64,000 nt of DNA, taken from the NCBI RefSeq assembly GCF_017355915.2, contig NZ_JAFEUV020000002.1:310001-374000 (forward strand), in the 5' to 3' direction. A program made the position numbers and the translations under genes. The notes below the pieces were generated by a model. The model ran no database searches. It had not been told where the DNA came from and saw only the letters and a list, made by a program, of their open reading frames with translations. Each line of letters starts with the position of its first letter. Position 1 is the stretch's first letter. Source of the stretch: Telluribacter roseus (GTDB lineage: Bacteria > Bacteroidota > Bacteroidia > Cytophagales > Spirosomataceae). Positions 16,058 through 25,263 of the stretch are shown here, piece after piece.

Positions 16058-17518
16058 ATGAACCGCGAAGAGCTGCTTGATAAGCAGAAATCAACCAAAG
16101 GACCTCTACGGGTACGTGGCACCTCCATGAACGATCAGGACTTCAGCCACATGGACCTGCCCGGGTCTGACTTTAGCTTTGCCAGCCTCAACCGGGCCAA
16201 TTTTGAAGGGACTAACTTACAAAATGCCAACTTTAAGTTTTCTTCTCTGAAAGGGGCCAACTTCCGGAATGCCGATCTGACCGGTGCGGATCTGAGCTTC
16301 AGTAACCTGGTAGGAGCGGATCTGACCGGAGCCCGAATCAGTGGAGCCAACTTTAGCTTTTCGGCCAAGAGCAGTAGTTGCTCCAACTGGCGCGAGCTGA
16401 GCCTGACGGGGCTACTGCAGAGCCAGAGCTGGATGGCTACGGTACTGGCTATCCTGATGGGGGCGGTTATTGTCTATGGCGTGAGTGGTATTGTTTACTT
16501 TACCAATCAGATGTTGACGGCGTCGGACCCGCTGGTGATGCGGCTTAATCAGTGGGTAGTCATGAACAACATCCTGGCCGGTGTTATGACGGTAGTAGTT
16601 ACCCAGATGGTTTCGTCCTGGCTGGAGACTGCCTTCAAAAACTCGTATGTACAGCATACCATTCTGTCGTTGATCATACTCATTTCCTACCTTACGCTGA
16701 CGAGCGCCTTTTACTTCTGGCAGGGGCGGGCCATATTCACCAGGGCCGAAATTCAGTCAGTAGGCCAGTTTCGCAACGCTCCCTGGTATGTCTATACATT
16801 TGGTCCCTTACTGGTGTCAAACATCTTTTACTACCTGGGCCGGCAGGGACGGCAGCTCACCCGCAAGATCTCTGAGCAGGAGTATCAGCTCCTCAACCTC
16901 GAAAAGCTCAAGACCCGAGCGGAGCTGGATGCGCTGCAGGCGCGTATCAGTCCGCACTTTCTGTACAATTCACTCAATAGCATCGCCAGTCTGGTACACG
17001 AAGACCCGGATAAGGCCGAAGAGATGACCCTGCTGCTCTCGCGGTTATTCAGGTACACTACAGGGCGCAAAAACAACGACTACTTTGATACCGTCACGCA
17101 GGAGCTTGAGATGGTCAGGACGTACCTGCAGGTGGAGCAGGTACGCTTTGGTGACCGGCTTCAGTACAAGGTAGAAGTGGCCAACCCGGACCTGAATGAA
17201 CTGAGTATTCCCAAGTTTATACTACAACCCCTGGTCGAAAATGCTATTAAGCACGGTATTTCCCGGCTGGCCGATCAGGGATGTATTGTGGTACGTATCT
17301 ATGAGGCCAGTGACTGGCTGCACCTGTGTGTGCAGGACAATGGTCCCCAGTTTTCCGAAGGCATGGGCGGCGGCTATGGGATCCGGAGCATTCAGGACAA
17401 ACTAAAGCTGCTCTACGGCGGCGATGCTCGGCTCGAGCTGCATAACCAGCCCGTTAAGTACGTTGACATTGCCATCCGGTTGTCGCGTTTACACCAGGAG
17501 CCAGCTCCTGTTGCTTAA
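16058..17518 (+). CDS. LytS-type membrane histidine kinase with N-terminal pentapeptide repeats
   Basis: A 486-residue kinase. Residues about 26-110 form pentapeptide repeats (ANFEGTNLQNANF, ADLTGADLSFSNLVGADL), a right-handed quadrilateral helix, here with no signal peptide and so probably cytoplasmic. Four membrane helices follow (about 130-150, 170-192, 205-225, 245-265), then a His_kinase domain with the phospho-His in ARISPHFLYNSLNSIASL, and a HATPase domain (QPLVENAIKHG, then GGGYGIRSIQDKL). It should phosphorylate the LytTR regulator encoded 32 bases downstream. The pentapeptide sensor on a LytS kinase is unusual; its signal or partner is unknown. Confidence 0.9.
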   Translation: MNREELLDKQKSTKGPLRVRGTSMNDQDFSHMDLPGSDFSFASLNRANFEGTNLQNANFKFSSLKGANFRNADLTGADLSFSNLVGADLTGARISGANFSFSAKSSSCSNWRELSLTGLLQSQSWMATVLAILMGAVIVYGVSGIVYFTNQMLTASDPLVMRLNQWVVMNNILAGVMTVVVTQMVSSWLETAFKNSYVQHTILSLIILISYLTLTSAFYFWQGRAIFTRAEIQSVGQFRNAPWYVYTFGPLLVSNIFYYLGRQGRQLTRKISEQEYQLLNLEKLKTRAELDALQARISPHFLYNSLNSIASLVHEDPDKAEEMTLLLSRLFRYTTGRKNNDYFDTVTQELEMVRTYLQVEQVRFGDRLQYKVEVANPDLNELSIPKFILQPLVENAIKHGISRLADQGCIVVRIYEASDWLHLCVQDNGPQFSEGMGGGYGIRSIQDKLKLLYGGDARLELHNQPVKYVDIAIRLSRLHQEPAPVA

Positions 17519-17550
17519 CCCAGATTATCAGTACTATTACTTCACTTACT

Positions 17551-18330
17551 ATGCAATTTCCTCTACGAACCATACTTATTGATGACGAGCAGCTAGCCCT
17601 GAACCGCCTGCGGCGATTGCTGGAAAAACATCCGGACGTATTTCAGATTGTAGCCGAGGCCCGTAACGGGGCAGAAGGGCTTCTCGTGCTGGAAGAGTAC
17701 CGGCCCGACCTTATTTTTCTGGATATCGAAATGCCGCTCCTGAACGGGTTCGAGATGCTGGCCCGGGTAACTACCATGCCTATGGTGATATTTTCTACCG
17801 CCTATGACCAGTACGCCATCCGGGCCTTCGAGGAAAATTCTGTTGACTACCTGCTGAAGCCCATCGAGAACGAACGCCTCCTGAAAACCATTGATAAGCT
17901 ACGTACCCTGGTGCACAACGGTCAGCAGAATCAGGAGCTGAATCCCTACGCCGATAACCTCCTGCGCCTGCTCGAGCAGATGAAGCCTAAGAAGGAGCTG
18001 TTTTCACTGTCGGTCAAGACGGGCGACAAGATCCTGCTGGTACCCCTGACCGAAATCACCCATTTTGAGGCGGAGGACAAATATGTGTTCCTGAATACCC
18101 TGACCGGACAGAAATATTTATTGAACTATACCCTGACTACCTTGGAAGAAAAGCTGCCTAACCATTTTGTACGGGTAAGCCGGTCAGGTATTGTTAATAC
18201 GCATCATATCGGCGAAATTCAAAAGTATTTCAATGGCAAATATCTGATACTGATGCGTGACCGTAAGTCCTCCCAGCTGCAGACAGGTAGTACCTACAGC
18301 GATAGTATCCGCCATCTTATTGATTTATAA
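17551..18330 (+). CDS. LytTR-family response regulator
   Basis: A 259-residue response regulator. The receiver domain (about 4-125) shows the acidic pair DDE at 11-13, phospho-Asp58 in LIFLDIEMP, and YLLKPI with the conserved Lys. The C-terminal LytTR DNA-binding domain (about 155-255) includes ITHFEAEDKYVFLNT, FVRVSRSGIVN and YLILMRDRK. Its partner is the pentapeptide LytS kinase just upstream. Autocontrol or control of the TonB receptor unit is plausible from position only. Confidence 0.94.
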   Translation: MQFPLRTILIDDEQLALNRLRRLLEKHPDVFQIVAEARNGAEGLLVLEEYRPDLIFLDIEMPLLNGFEMLARVTTMPMVIFSTAYDQYAIRAFEENSVDYLLKPIENERLLKTIDKLRTLVHNGQQNQELNPYADNLLRLLEQMKPKKELFSLSVKTGDKILLVPLTEITHFEAEDKYVFLNTLTGQKYLLNYTLTTLEEKLPNHFVRVSRSGIVNTHHIGEIQKYFNGKYLILMRDRKSSQLQTGSTYSDSIRHLIDL

Positions 18331-18555
18331 TACAATTGATAGTATCTATTCCGCAGGAGATGCTTTGAAGAGGGCTTACTTATTCCTAAATTGCGCCCCT
18401 GTTTTTAGTTGGCTGCTCCTCCTCTTTTGATAACCGCTGGCTCACATGCTTTCGGGCAATGGCATAATTGGAAAGGTCCGGAAGAGTCAACTATGGGCAG
18501 ATGCAACTATGTCTATACTATTAATTGTTAAAAAAAGTTAAAAGAGGCCTGCGGA

Positions 18556-19308
18556 ATGAAAGAACTGATTGACCAGAGCAATCTACCAAAGCACATAGCC
18601 GTTATCATGGACGGTAACGGACGGTGGGCGCAGAAGCAGGGCGCGGCGCGTATATTCGGGCATCGCAACGCGATCAAGGCGGTGCGTGAAGTATCAGAAG
18701 GATGTGCCGAACTGGGAGTGGGATATCTGACACTCTACGCATTTTCAACCGAAAACTGGGCACGTCCCCGAATAGAAGTACAAGCCCTCATGGAGCTTCT
18801 GGTGCATACCATCCGAGATGAACTTCCCACATTGCAAAAGAATAACATACGTCTGGACTCAATAGGTGACCTGAACAGTCTGCCTGACGGCTGTCGTCGC
18901 GAACTTGCTGAAGCAATCGAAAAGACCCGTACCAATACTGGCCTTAATCTGATACTTGCCCTGGGATACAGTGGCAAATGGGATATCGTACAGGCTGTTC
19001 AGCAGCTGGCTCAAGAAGTTAAATCGGGTCAGTTACAACCCGAAGACATCTCTGAGGGTCTTGTAAATGAGCGGCTTGCTACGCAGGGACGTCCCGACGT
19101 GGACCTCATGCTACGTACCGGCGGCGATCATCGCATTAGTAACTTTCTGTTGTGGCAGCTGGCTTATGCTGAGCTGTATATCTACGAAGACGTATTCTGG
19201 CCCGATTTCCGCAAGAAGCACCTGTACGAGGCTATTTTGTCCTACCAGCAGAGGGAGCGGCGCTTCGGCAAAACCAGCGAACAGGTAAAAGTGGGTGGCG
19301 TTAAATAA
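18556..19308 (+). CDS. uppS: Isoprenyl transferase (undecaprenyl diphosphate synthase)
   Basis: A 250-residue cis-prenyltransferase that extends farnesyl diphosphate with isopentenyl units to make the C55 lipid carrier for cell-wall synthesis. The catalytic Asp19 is in IAVIMDGNGRWA; also seen are LTLYAFSTENW and the substrate loop MLRTGGDHRISNFLLWQ. Its stop is directly followed by the ATG of bamA with no gap, so the two are translated from one mRNA. 225 bases separate it from the LytTR gene. Confidence 0.96.
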   Translation: MKELIDQSNLPKHIAVIMDGNGRWAQKQGAARIFGHRNAIKAVREVSEGCAELGVGYLTLYAFSTENWARPRIEVQALMELLVHTIRDELPTLQKNNIRLDSIGDLNSLPDGCRRELAEAIEKTRTNTGLNLILALGYSGKWDIVQAVQQLAQEVKSGQLQPEDISEGLVNERLATQGRPDVDLMLRTGGDHRISNFLLWQLAYAELYIYEDVFWPDFRKKHLYEAILSYQQRERRFGKTSEQVKVGGVK

Positions 19309-21915
19309 ATGAATATGAACCTCTTCAGATCTATTAGTAAAAATTTTGATCGCTTCGGCATCCGCACCGGCTCGGCTCTGGTGGCACTGCTGCTGGGTCT
19401 GTCCCTTTCAACTGAGGCGCAGCGCATCGGATTGGGTAGTGGTAACGCCAACGCCCCTCGGTCTACTTCCGAACTGGATTATGCCAACCCCAAGGAGTAC
19501 GAAATCGCAGAGGTAACGGTATCGGGAACCCAGTTCCTGGACCCCAACTCCATGATTTCCATCTCGGGCCTCAAAGCAGGTGATAAGATACGGGTACCGG
19601 GTCCGGCCGTTACATCTTCCATCCGTCGTATGATGGACTTTGGTACACTGGATGATGTCGAAATCATGTACACCAAGATCGAGGGCGACAAGATATGGCT
19701 GAACATAGACATTAAGGAGCGTCCCCGTCTGTACAAGGTAACTTTCTCGGGAATCCGGAAAGGGGAGCAGACTACGCTGAACGATAAGGTAAAGCTGATA
19801 AAAGGTCGGGTAATCACACCGACCATCATCAAGAACACGCAGCTGGTGATCAAGAAGTTCTTTATGGACAAAGGCTTCTATAATACTACTGTTAAAGTAG
19901 TACAGATCCCTGACTCTTCACGCGGACAGGCTACCCTAAACTTCATTGTCGATAAGGGCAAGAAGGTAAAAATTGAAGAAATTAATATTGAAGGCAACGA
20001 GGCCATAGCCGACTCCAAACTTAAGCGCAAGCTAAAGGGTACCAAGGAGAAGAAACTGTGGCACGTATTTACGCCTTCCAAGTTTATACCTAAAAAGTAC
20101 GACGAAGACAAGGATAAGCTCATTGCCTACTACCGTAAGAACGGGTACCGCGATGCTACCATCGAGTATGATACCGTAAAGCACGCCGGCGAAAACCTGC
20201 GTATTGTAATGCGGATTGACGAAGGTCCTAAGTACTACTACCGCAATATCACCTGGGAGGGCAACTACCTGCATACCGACCAGCGCCTGAGTACGATACT
20301 GGGACTCAAAAAAGGAGACGTGTACAACCCCGAGGAACTTGATAAGAAGGTAAACGGGATACCAGGAGCCGATGTTAGCTCACTGTACATGGATGATGGT
20401 TACCTGTACTTCAGCGCCCGCCCTATCGAAAAAGCCGTTGAAGGTGACTCTATCGATATTGAGATGCGCATTTTTGAAGGCAAGCAGGCTACCATCAATC
20501 GAATCATCCTGAACGGAAATACCAAGACCAGCGACCGCGTAGTACTTCGCGAATTATTCACCCTGCCGGGACAGAAGTTTAGCAAGACCGAGCTGATCAA
20601 TACCCAGCGTCAGCTGTCGCAGATGGGGTACTTTGATCCTGAAAAGATCCAGATCAACCCTGTGCCCAACCAGGCTGATGGTACCGTAGATATCGAGTAC
20701 ACTGTGGAAGAAAAACCCTCTGATCAGATCGAGCTCTCCGGTGGATGGGGAGGTTATATCGGATTTGTAGGTACCCTGGGACTAGTATTTAACAACTTCT
20801 CTCTGCGCAATATACCCAACCGCTCTACCTGGCGGCCGCTGCCTTCGGGTGATGGGCAGAAGCTGGCGGTACGCTTCCAGGCCAACGGACGTCAGTTCCA
20901 GACGTACTCGCTCTCGTTCAGCGAGCCTTGGTTTGGTGGTCGTAAGCCTATCAACTTAGGAGTAGCTCTGACTCGTACCGTATACCGCATCAGCGACTAC
21001 TCACAGATGTGGAGCAGAGTGTCAGCTAGAGATCGTAACTTCATAGGATCGTACTACAACAATGGTATTACTTTCTCGCTGGGGCGTCGTCTGAAGGAGC
21101 CGGATCGCTTCATGGTATTGAGTCACTCCCTGTCGTTGCAGCGTTACCGCCTGGACAGCCTTGACTTCTTCAACATTGGCTACCGCAATGGTATCTCTAA
21201 TAATATTACGTTCAATACTACCCTATCGCGTAATACATTGAGTGACTTCCAGTACCCACGCAGTGGATCGTCGTTCTCACTGAGCTCTACCCTTACACCA
21301 CCTTACTCGTTGTTCCGTCAGAAGGAGTTCAGCGATGAGCAGGATCGCTTCCGCTGGGTAGAGTATCACAAATGGATGCTTGACGCCAGCTGGTATGCAA
21401 CCATCACTGGTAAGCTCGTCGTAAGTGCCCGGGCCCACATGGGTTTCCTGGGTAGCTACGGAGATAAAGTCGGACTCAGTCCCTTCGGTCGGTTTATCGT
21501 AGGGGGATCGGGTCTGGCCGGACAGGGATCCTTCGCTCTGGCTGACCAGGATATCATCGGTCTGCGCGGATATGAAGACCGTAAAGTAGGTCCATTGAAC
21601 CCCAGCGGAACTTTGGCCGGCGGTGGTGGTGTTGTATATAACAAATACGTGATGGAATTGCGTTATCCCGTTTCGCTCAACCCACAGGCTACCATCTTTG
21701 TACTGAGCTTCCTCGAAGGAGGTAATAACTGGGGTAACTACCGTGACTACAATCCTTTTGATGTCAAGCGTTCGGCCGGGGTAGGAGCACGTATATTCAT
21801 GCCAGCCTTTGGTTTGTTAGGTATCGACTGGGGATATGGTTTCGACCGGATTCAGGGCTCGCAGACCCGCAGTGGTGGACAATTCCACTTCACAATTGGT
21901 CAGCAAATACGATAA
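19309..21915 (+). CDS. bamA: Outer membrane protein assembly factor BamA
   Basis: An 868-residue Omp85 protein. A signal sequence lies at about 20-37 (SALVALLLGLSLSTEAQ). Five POTRA domains span about 60-480, such as VTFSGIRKGEQTTLNDKVKL, KVKIEEINIEGNEAIADSKL and ATINRIILNGNTKTSDRVVL. The C-terminal barrel (about 490-868) holds the lid-lock type segment GLRGYEDRKVGPL and ends with an aromatic-rich strand FHFTIGQQIR. It folds and inserts barrel proteins in the outer membrane and is followed by two Skp-like chaperone genes, which deliver such clients. Confidence 0.96.
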   Translation: MNMNLFRSISKNFDRFGIRTGSALVALLLGLSLSTEAQRIGLGSGNANAPRSTSELDYANPKEYEIAEVTVSGTQFLDPNSMISISGLKAGDKIRVPGPAVTSSIRRMMDFGTLDDVEIMYTKIEGDKIWLNIDIKERPRLYKVTFSGIRKGEQTTLNDKVKLIKGRVITPTIIKNTQLVIKKFFMDKGFYNTTVKVVQIPDSSRGQATLNFIVDKGKKVKIEEINIEGNEAIADSKLKRKLKGTKEKKLWHVFTPSKFIPKKYDEDKDKLIAYYRKNGYRDATIEYDTVKHAGENLRIVMRIDEGPKYYYRNITWEGNYLHTDQRLSTILGLKKGDVYNPEELDKKVNGIPGADVSSLYMDDGYLYFSARPIEKAVEGDSIDIEMRIFEGKQATINRIILNGNTKTSDRVVLRELFTLPGQKFSKTELINTQRQLSQMGYFDPEKIQINPVPNQADGTVDIEYTVEEKPSDQIELSGGWGGYIGFVGTLGLVFNNFSLRNIPNRSTWRPLPSGDGQKLAVRFQANGRQFQTYSLSFSEPWFGGRKPINLGVALTRTVYRISDYSQMWSRVSARDRNFIGSYYNNGITFSLGRRLKEPDRFMVLSHSLSLQRYRLDSLDFFNIGYRNGISNNITFNTTLSRNTLSDFQYPRSGSSFSLSSTLTPPYSLFRQKEFSDEQDRFRWVEYHKWMLDASWYATITGKLVVSARAHMGFLGSYGDKVGLSPFGRFIVGGSGLAGQGSFALADQDIIGLRGYEDRKVGPLNPSGTLAGGGGVVYNKYVMELRYPVSLNPQATIFVLSFLEGGNNWGNYRDYNPFDVKRSAGVGARIFMPAFGLLGIDWGYGFDRIQGSQTRSGGQFHFTIGQQIR

Positions 21916-21964
21916 TATTGGGCAAGAGTGTTCGTTATAGTGTGCAAAAAATAAGCCCCTTCGC

Positions 21965-22537
21965 ATGAACAAGTTCCTAATTTTAGTAGTTTTGTCGTCC
22001 ATTTTGTCGGTAACGGCTCAGGCTCAGAAGATTGGCTATGTGGACATGGAGTTTGTGACCAGCAAAATGCCCGAATACCAGAAAGCCCAAGCCGAAATCA
22101 ATCAGTTTTCGGAAAAGTGGGCGAAGGATATTCAGGAAAAGTTCAGGGAGGTAGATCGTCTGCAGCGGGCTTATATGGCTGAGGAAGTACTACTAACCGA
22201 TGAGCTTAAACGGAAGCGGCAGAACGAAATCAAAGAGAAAGAGCTCGAAGCCCGCGAGTACAACAACAAGGTTTTTGGCATGAATGGCATGCTGTTTGAG
22301 AAAAAAAAGGATCTCATGAAACCGGTTATGGAAAAAGTGCAGCGGGCAGTAGACAAAGTAAGTGCCCAGCGGCGTCTTGACTTCCTGTTCGACAAGTCCA
22401 GCGACTTTGTGATGATCTATACTAATCCCAAGCATGATTATACAGATTACATCATGGAGGAATTGGGAATTGAATTAAAGCCTGCCGCCGCCGCATCGAC
22501 AGCCAGTCAGACGGTAGCGCAACCCACTAAAAAATAG
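21965..22537 (+). CDS. Skp/OmpH-family periplasmic chaperone, copy 1
   Basis: A 190-residue protein with signal peptide (1-21) followed by IGYVDMEFVTSKMPEYQKAQ, the start of the Skp/OmpH family, and a long charged coiled coil (about 40-130) that forms the tentacles. The C-terminal strand reads LDFLFDKSSDFVMIYTNP, followed by an Ala-rich tail. Skp binds unfolded outer-membrane proteins and hands them to BamA, encoded 49 bases upstream. Confidence 0.9.
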   Translation: MNKFLILVVLSSILSVTAQAQKIGYVDMEFVTSKMPEYQKAQAEINQFSEKWAKDIQEKFREVDRLQRAYMAEEVLLTDELKRKRQNEIKEKELEAREYNNKVFGMNGMLFEKKKDLMKPVMEKVQRAVDKVSAQRRLDFLFDKSSDFVMIYTNPKHDYTDYIMEELGIELKPAAAASTASQTVAQPTKK

Positions 22538-22572
22538 TACTTTAACCAGAAAACCAAAATAGTTACATACCA

Positions 22573-23208
22573 ATGAAAAACAAATTGTTTGCTTTGTTGG
22601 CGGTATTTGCCCTAGCTAGCGCCCCCCTCCTGGCTCAGACTACCGCATCGACAACCCCTACTAAGATAGGATACACTAACGTGGATTTTGTACTTGGTAA
22701 GTTGCCTGATAGCAAGAAGATCCAAAACGAACTAGAAGTAACCAAAGCTCAGTTAGACAAAGCTCTTTCTGATAAATATAAGGAGTTCCAGGATAAACTT
22801 GACGTTTATAACAAGACTGCCGGTAACATGACTGATGTGATCCGTGCGGATAAAGAGAAAGAACTGCAGAATCTGCAGGGTTCTATCCAGGACTTCCAGC
22901 GTAACTCAGAGCAGTCTCTTCAGAACAAGTATCAGCAGCTGCTAGAGCCTGTACTGGCCAAGATCAATACGGCTATTCAGGACGTAGGTAAAGAGAACGG
23001 TTACCTGTACATCCTGAACTCTGATGCAGGTGCTAACACAACTCCTATCCTGCTGTACGTTGGTTCAGAAGATAACAATGTAACTGACATGGTACTGAGA
23101 AAGCTTGGTGTTGATCCCAAAGCGGTTGAGCAGCCTGCTGCTGCTAAGCCAGCTGCTGCACCAGCCACCAATGCGAATAAGGCTAACACACCGGCTCCTA
23201 AGAAGTAA
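22573..23208 (+). CDS. Skp/OmpH-family periplasmic chaperone, copy 2
   Basis: A 211-residue second Skp-like protein with signal peptide (1-21), IGYTNVDFVLGKLPDSKKIQ, a coiled coil to about residue 130, then NGYLYILNSDAGANTTPILL and a Pro/Ala/Asn-rich tail (about 185-211). Paired Skp genes after bamA are common in Bacteroidota. It lies 35 bases after copy 1 and closes the operon at the terminator 23235-23260. Confidence 0.92.
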   Translation: MKNKLFALLAVFALASAPLLAQTTASTTPTKIGYTNVDFVLGKLPDSKKIQNELEVTKAQLDKALSDKYKEFQDKLDVYNKTAGNMTDVIRADKEKELQNLQGSIQDFQRNSEQSLQNKYQQLLEPVLAKINTAIQDVGKENGYLYILNSDAGANTTPILLYVGSEDNNVTDMVLRKLGVDPKAVEQPAAAKPAAAPATNANKANTPAPKK

Positions 23209-23234
23209 TCAGGACTGGTCATAGTTATAAGCAG

Positions 23235-23260
23235 AGAGCGGGGCTGTTAAGCCTCGCTCT
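23235..23260 (+). terminator. Intrinsic terminator after the uppS-bamA-skp-skp operon
   Basis: AGAGCGGGGCT/AGCCTCGCTCT arms with one G-T pair and a small loop, followed by TTCTATTTTT. It lies 26 bases after the last stop. Confidence 0.85.
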
Positions 23261-23270
23261 TTCTATTTTT

Positions 23271-23588
23271 AACGCAGCTGCGAAAGCTTTGTGATAATAG
23301 ATTAGTGATAGGGTTGGTCTGCTGCCGGGGAGGGTTATCCGATGTTTTGAGGAGCTTTCAAGGCACTCTGAGCGACAGAAGGTGTACTGACTATATTCCT
23401 ACCAGGAGCTTTTCTTATTGTATAGTATACAAGTTGCTTCGTGGAAAATTGCAATTCAGAGTGCGTAGGATTAGCACGTAGCCATTTGAAAATTAAAATA
23501 GCACAAAACTAGCCTTGGTAGATACGCTATTCATTAATTTTGCGTTACAACAAGGTATCCCCGCGTATAGACACATATTGAAATATAC
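23271..23588. other. Intergenic region upstream of the Ig-like protein gene
   Basis: About 320 bases without a credible gene. It holds a perfect 15-base palindrome TTGTATAGTATACAA at 23418-23432 and the promoter at 23515-23542. Nothing else was recognised. Confidence 0.5.
23515..23542 (+). promoter_or_regulatory. Bacteroidota-type promoter of the Ig-like protein gene
   Basis: TTG at 23515-23517, a 17-base spacer, and TAATTTTG at 23535-23542 (TAnnTTTG). This is the best two-part match in the window. The ATG lies at 23589, leaving a leader of about 40 bases. Confidence 0.6.
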
Positions 23589-25199
23589 ATGTATTTACTT
23601 AGGAGATTTAGCGGCTGGCTATTTGCATTACTTGCTACACTACCCGCTATTGCACAGGACCAATCAAATAATGCCACCAATTCGGAAGCCCTACAACTGA
23701 TACTTCCTGCCAGACCCGAATGGAGTACGGTGGAAGAGGGGCAGGAGGTGACTTTTCAGCTAGCCAGCCGGGGCGGAAAAGCCGATACTGTCTATTATAG
23801 TATAGTAAAGGGACGCCAGGAAGGGATGATCTTTGACACCCTTGGCAAATTTTCATGGAAGCCTTCCTACGATATCGCCGATCGTATCAATACGGTAAAG
23901 ACCATACCGGTGGTATTTGAAGCGCATACTACCTCTGGCGAAAGTGCTACTCAACAGGTCAATTTTAAGGTGGTGCATGTAAACCGTCCTCCTGAGGTAG
24001 ATGAGCTACGCCCGTTCTATGTAAAGTATAGCAATCAGAATACGTACCAGATTGATATGAATGCGGTACGTGATGCTGATAATGATCCTATCGTAATCAT
24101 ACCCGTTGCGGAGCAAATGCCCGAAGGTATGCGTGTATCGGCCTCTGGTGAGGTAGTCTGGACTCCTTCTCTTAGGCAGTTTAACATTTTAAAGGATGGA
24201 GGACCTCGTTATATAGAGTTTTACGTTGAAGACCAGCCCGCAAAGGCTCGTACGAAAGGGCGGTTGAAGCTGGAGATCACACAGATGGACCTTGAGCCGG
24301 AGATTACTGCCGTGCCGAAGGACCTGGTCATAAAGAGCAAGGAGAATAGTACGATCAATATCAAGTTCTTCCTGTCGGATCCTAACGGGGATGATGATAT
24401 TGTGGCTTTTGACTTTATCTCAGAAAACCGCAGCGTTCCCTCTAAAGCCCTGGTTAAGAATACACCTACCAACTATGAGTTTATCTGGGAACCGGGATAT
24501 GACTTTGTTAAAGATCCATTCGATTCGCTTGCTTTTAATATTACATTTTATGTGCTGGACAAGGCCAAGAACCGGAAGGAGCGAAAGTACCGGTTTGTGA
24601 TCCAGAATACCGTAAACGAAAACCAGCGCGATAAATACCTGTATACGCTGTATCGTCAGTCTTTGGTAAATGCATGGGGACTTCTGGAGCAGATGAAAGA
24701 GAAAGAAGAAGAGCTCAAAAGAGGCTACCGCCGCGCCAAGAAGGGTAAACAGAACCGCTCGGTAGTGAATGCTTCGCTAGGGGCTGCTACGGGTCTGGCA
24801 CCGGTTATAGTGAACACGAATAATCCGGAGTCCCAGATGGTGCAACGACGAATATCTACCATAGGTGGTACTACCGTAATGACCATAGGTACCCTGGAGG
24901 CTACCGAGGTAATCGGGAAGTCAACCAAAGACCTGCTGGATCGCTTCAACTACGTGATGGAGAAGAAAAGTGACCTGCAATATAAAGGTGATATATTTGC
25001 CCGTGAGTATGCTCTTAAGTCAGCGCGACGTAATCCTGACTTTATCCGTAAGCTTGATGAATTCAGGGCTGTAATGAACCTGAAAGGGCTGGTGGCTCTG
25101 GAACTGGACGCCAACTGGGAGAATAAGAAGGAAGCTACTGATAAGGCCATAAAGAGAGCCTTCAAGGATTTTTCTCCTCTGGAGGATGATACGCAGTAG
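23589..25199 (+). CDS. Periplasmic protein with Ig/cadherin-like repeats, unknown function
   Basis: A 536-residue exported protein (signal peptide about 1-22). Three or so Ig- or cadherin-like modules follow at about 35-130, 135-235 and 245-345, with repeated motifs such as NRPPEV, DADNDPIVII, GEVVWTPS and SDPNGDDDIVAF. After about 350 it becomes helical and charged (EQMKEKEEELKRGYRRAKKG), then a weakly hydrophobic stretch (about 395-430) and a Lys/Arg-rich end. Putative-Ig repeats usually bind other proteins or sugars outside the cell. The mix of beta modules and a coiled-coil tail suggests a structural envelope role. No enzymatic motif is seen. Confidence 0.72.
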   Translation: MYLLRRFSGWLFALLATLPAIAQDQSNNATNSEALQLILPARPEWSTVEEGQEVTFQLASRGGKADTVYYSIVKGRQEGMIFDTLGKFSWKPSYDIADRINTVKTIPVVFEAHTTSGESATQQVNFKVVHVNRPPEVDELRPFYVKYSNQNTYQIDMNAVRDADNDPIVIIPVAEQMPEGMRVSASGEVVWTPSLRQFNILKDGGPRYIEFYVEDQPAKARTKGRLKLEITQMDLEPEITAVPKDLVIKSKENSTINIKFFLSDPNGDDDIVAFDFISENRSVPSKALVKNTPTNYEFIWEPGYDFVKDPFDSLAFNITFYVLDKAKNRKERKYRFVIQNTVNENQRDKYLYTLYRQSLVNAWGLLEQMKEKEEELKRGYRRAKKGKQNRSVVNASLGAATGLAPVIVNTNNPESQMVQRRISTIGGTTVMTIGTLEATEVIGKSTKDLLDRFNYVMEKKSDLQYKGDIFAREYALKSARRNPDFIRKLDEFRAVMNLKGLVALELDANWENKKEATDKAIKRAFKDFSPLEDDTQ

Positions 25200-25220
25200 A
25201 TAACTCTGATCAACATATAG

Positions 25221-25263
25221 ACAAAGAAAAAGGAAGCGTGTTACACGCTTCCTTTTTCTTTGT
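25221..25263. terminator. Bidirectional terminator overlapping the end of lspA
   Basis: Perfect 20-base arms (25221-25240 and 25244-25263) around a three-base loop TTA at 25241-25243. That loop, read on the minus strand, is the TAA stop of lspA. A/T-rich arms give T runs in both directions, so it serves the plus-strand gene ending 25199 and lspA. Confidence 0.9.
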
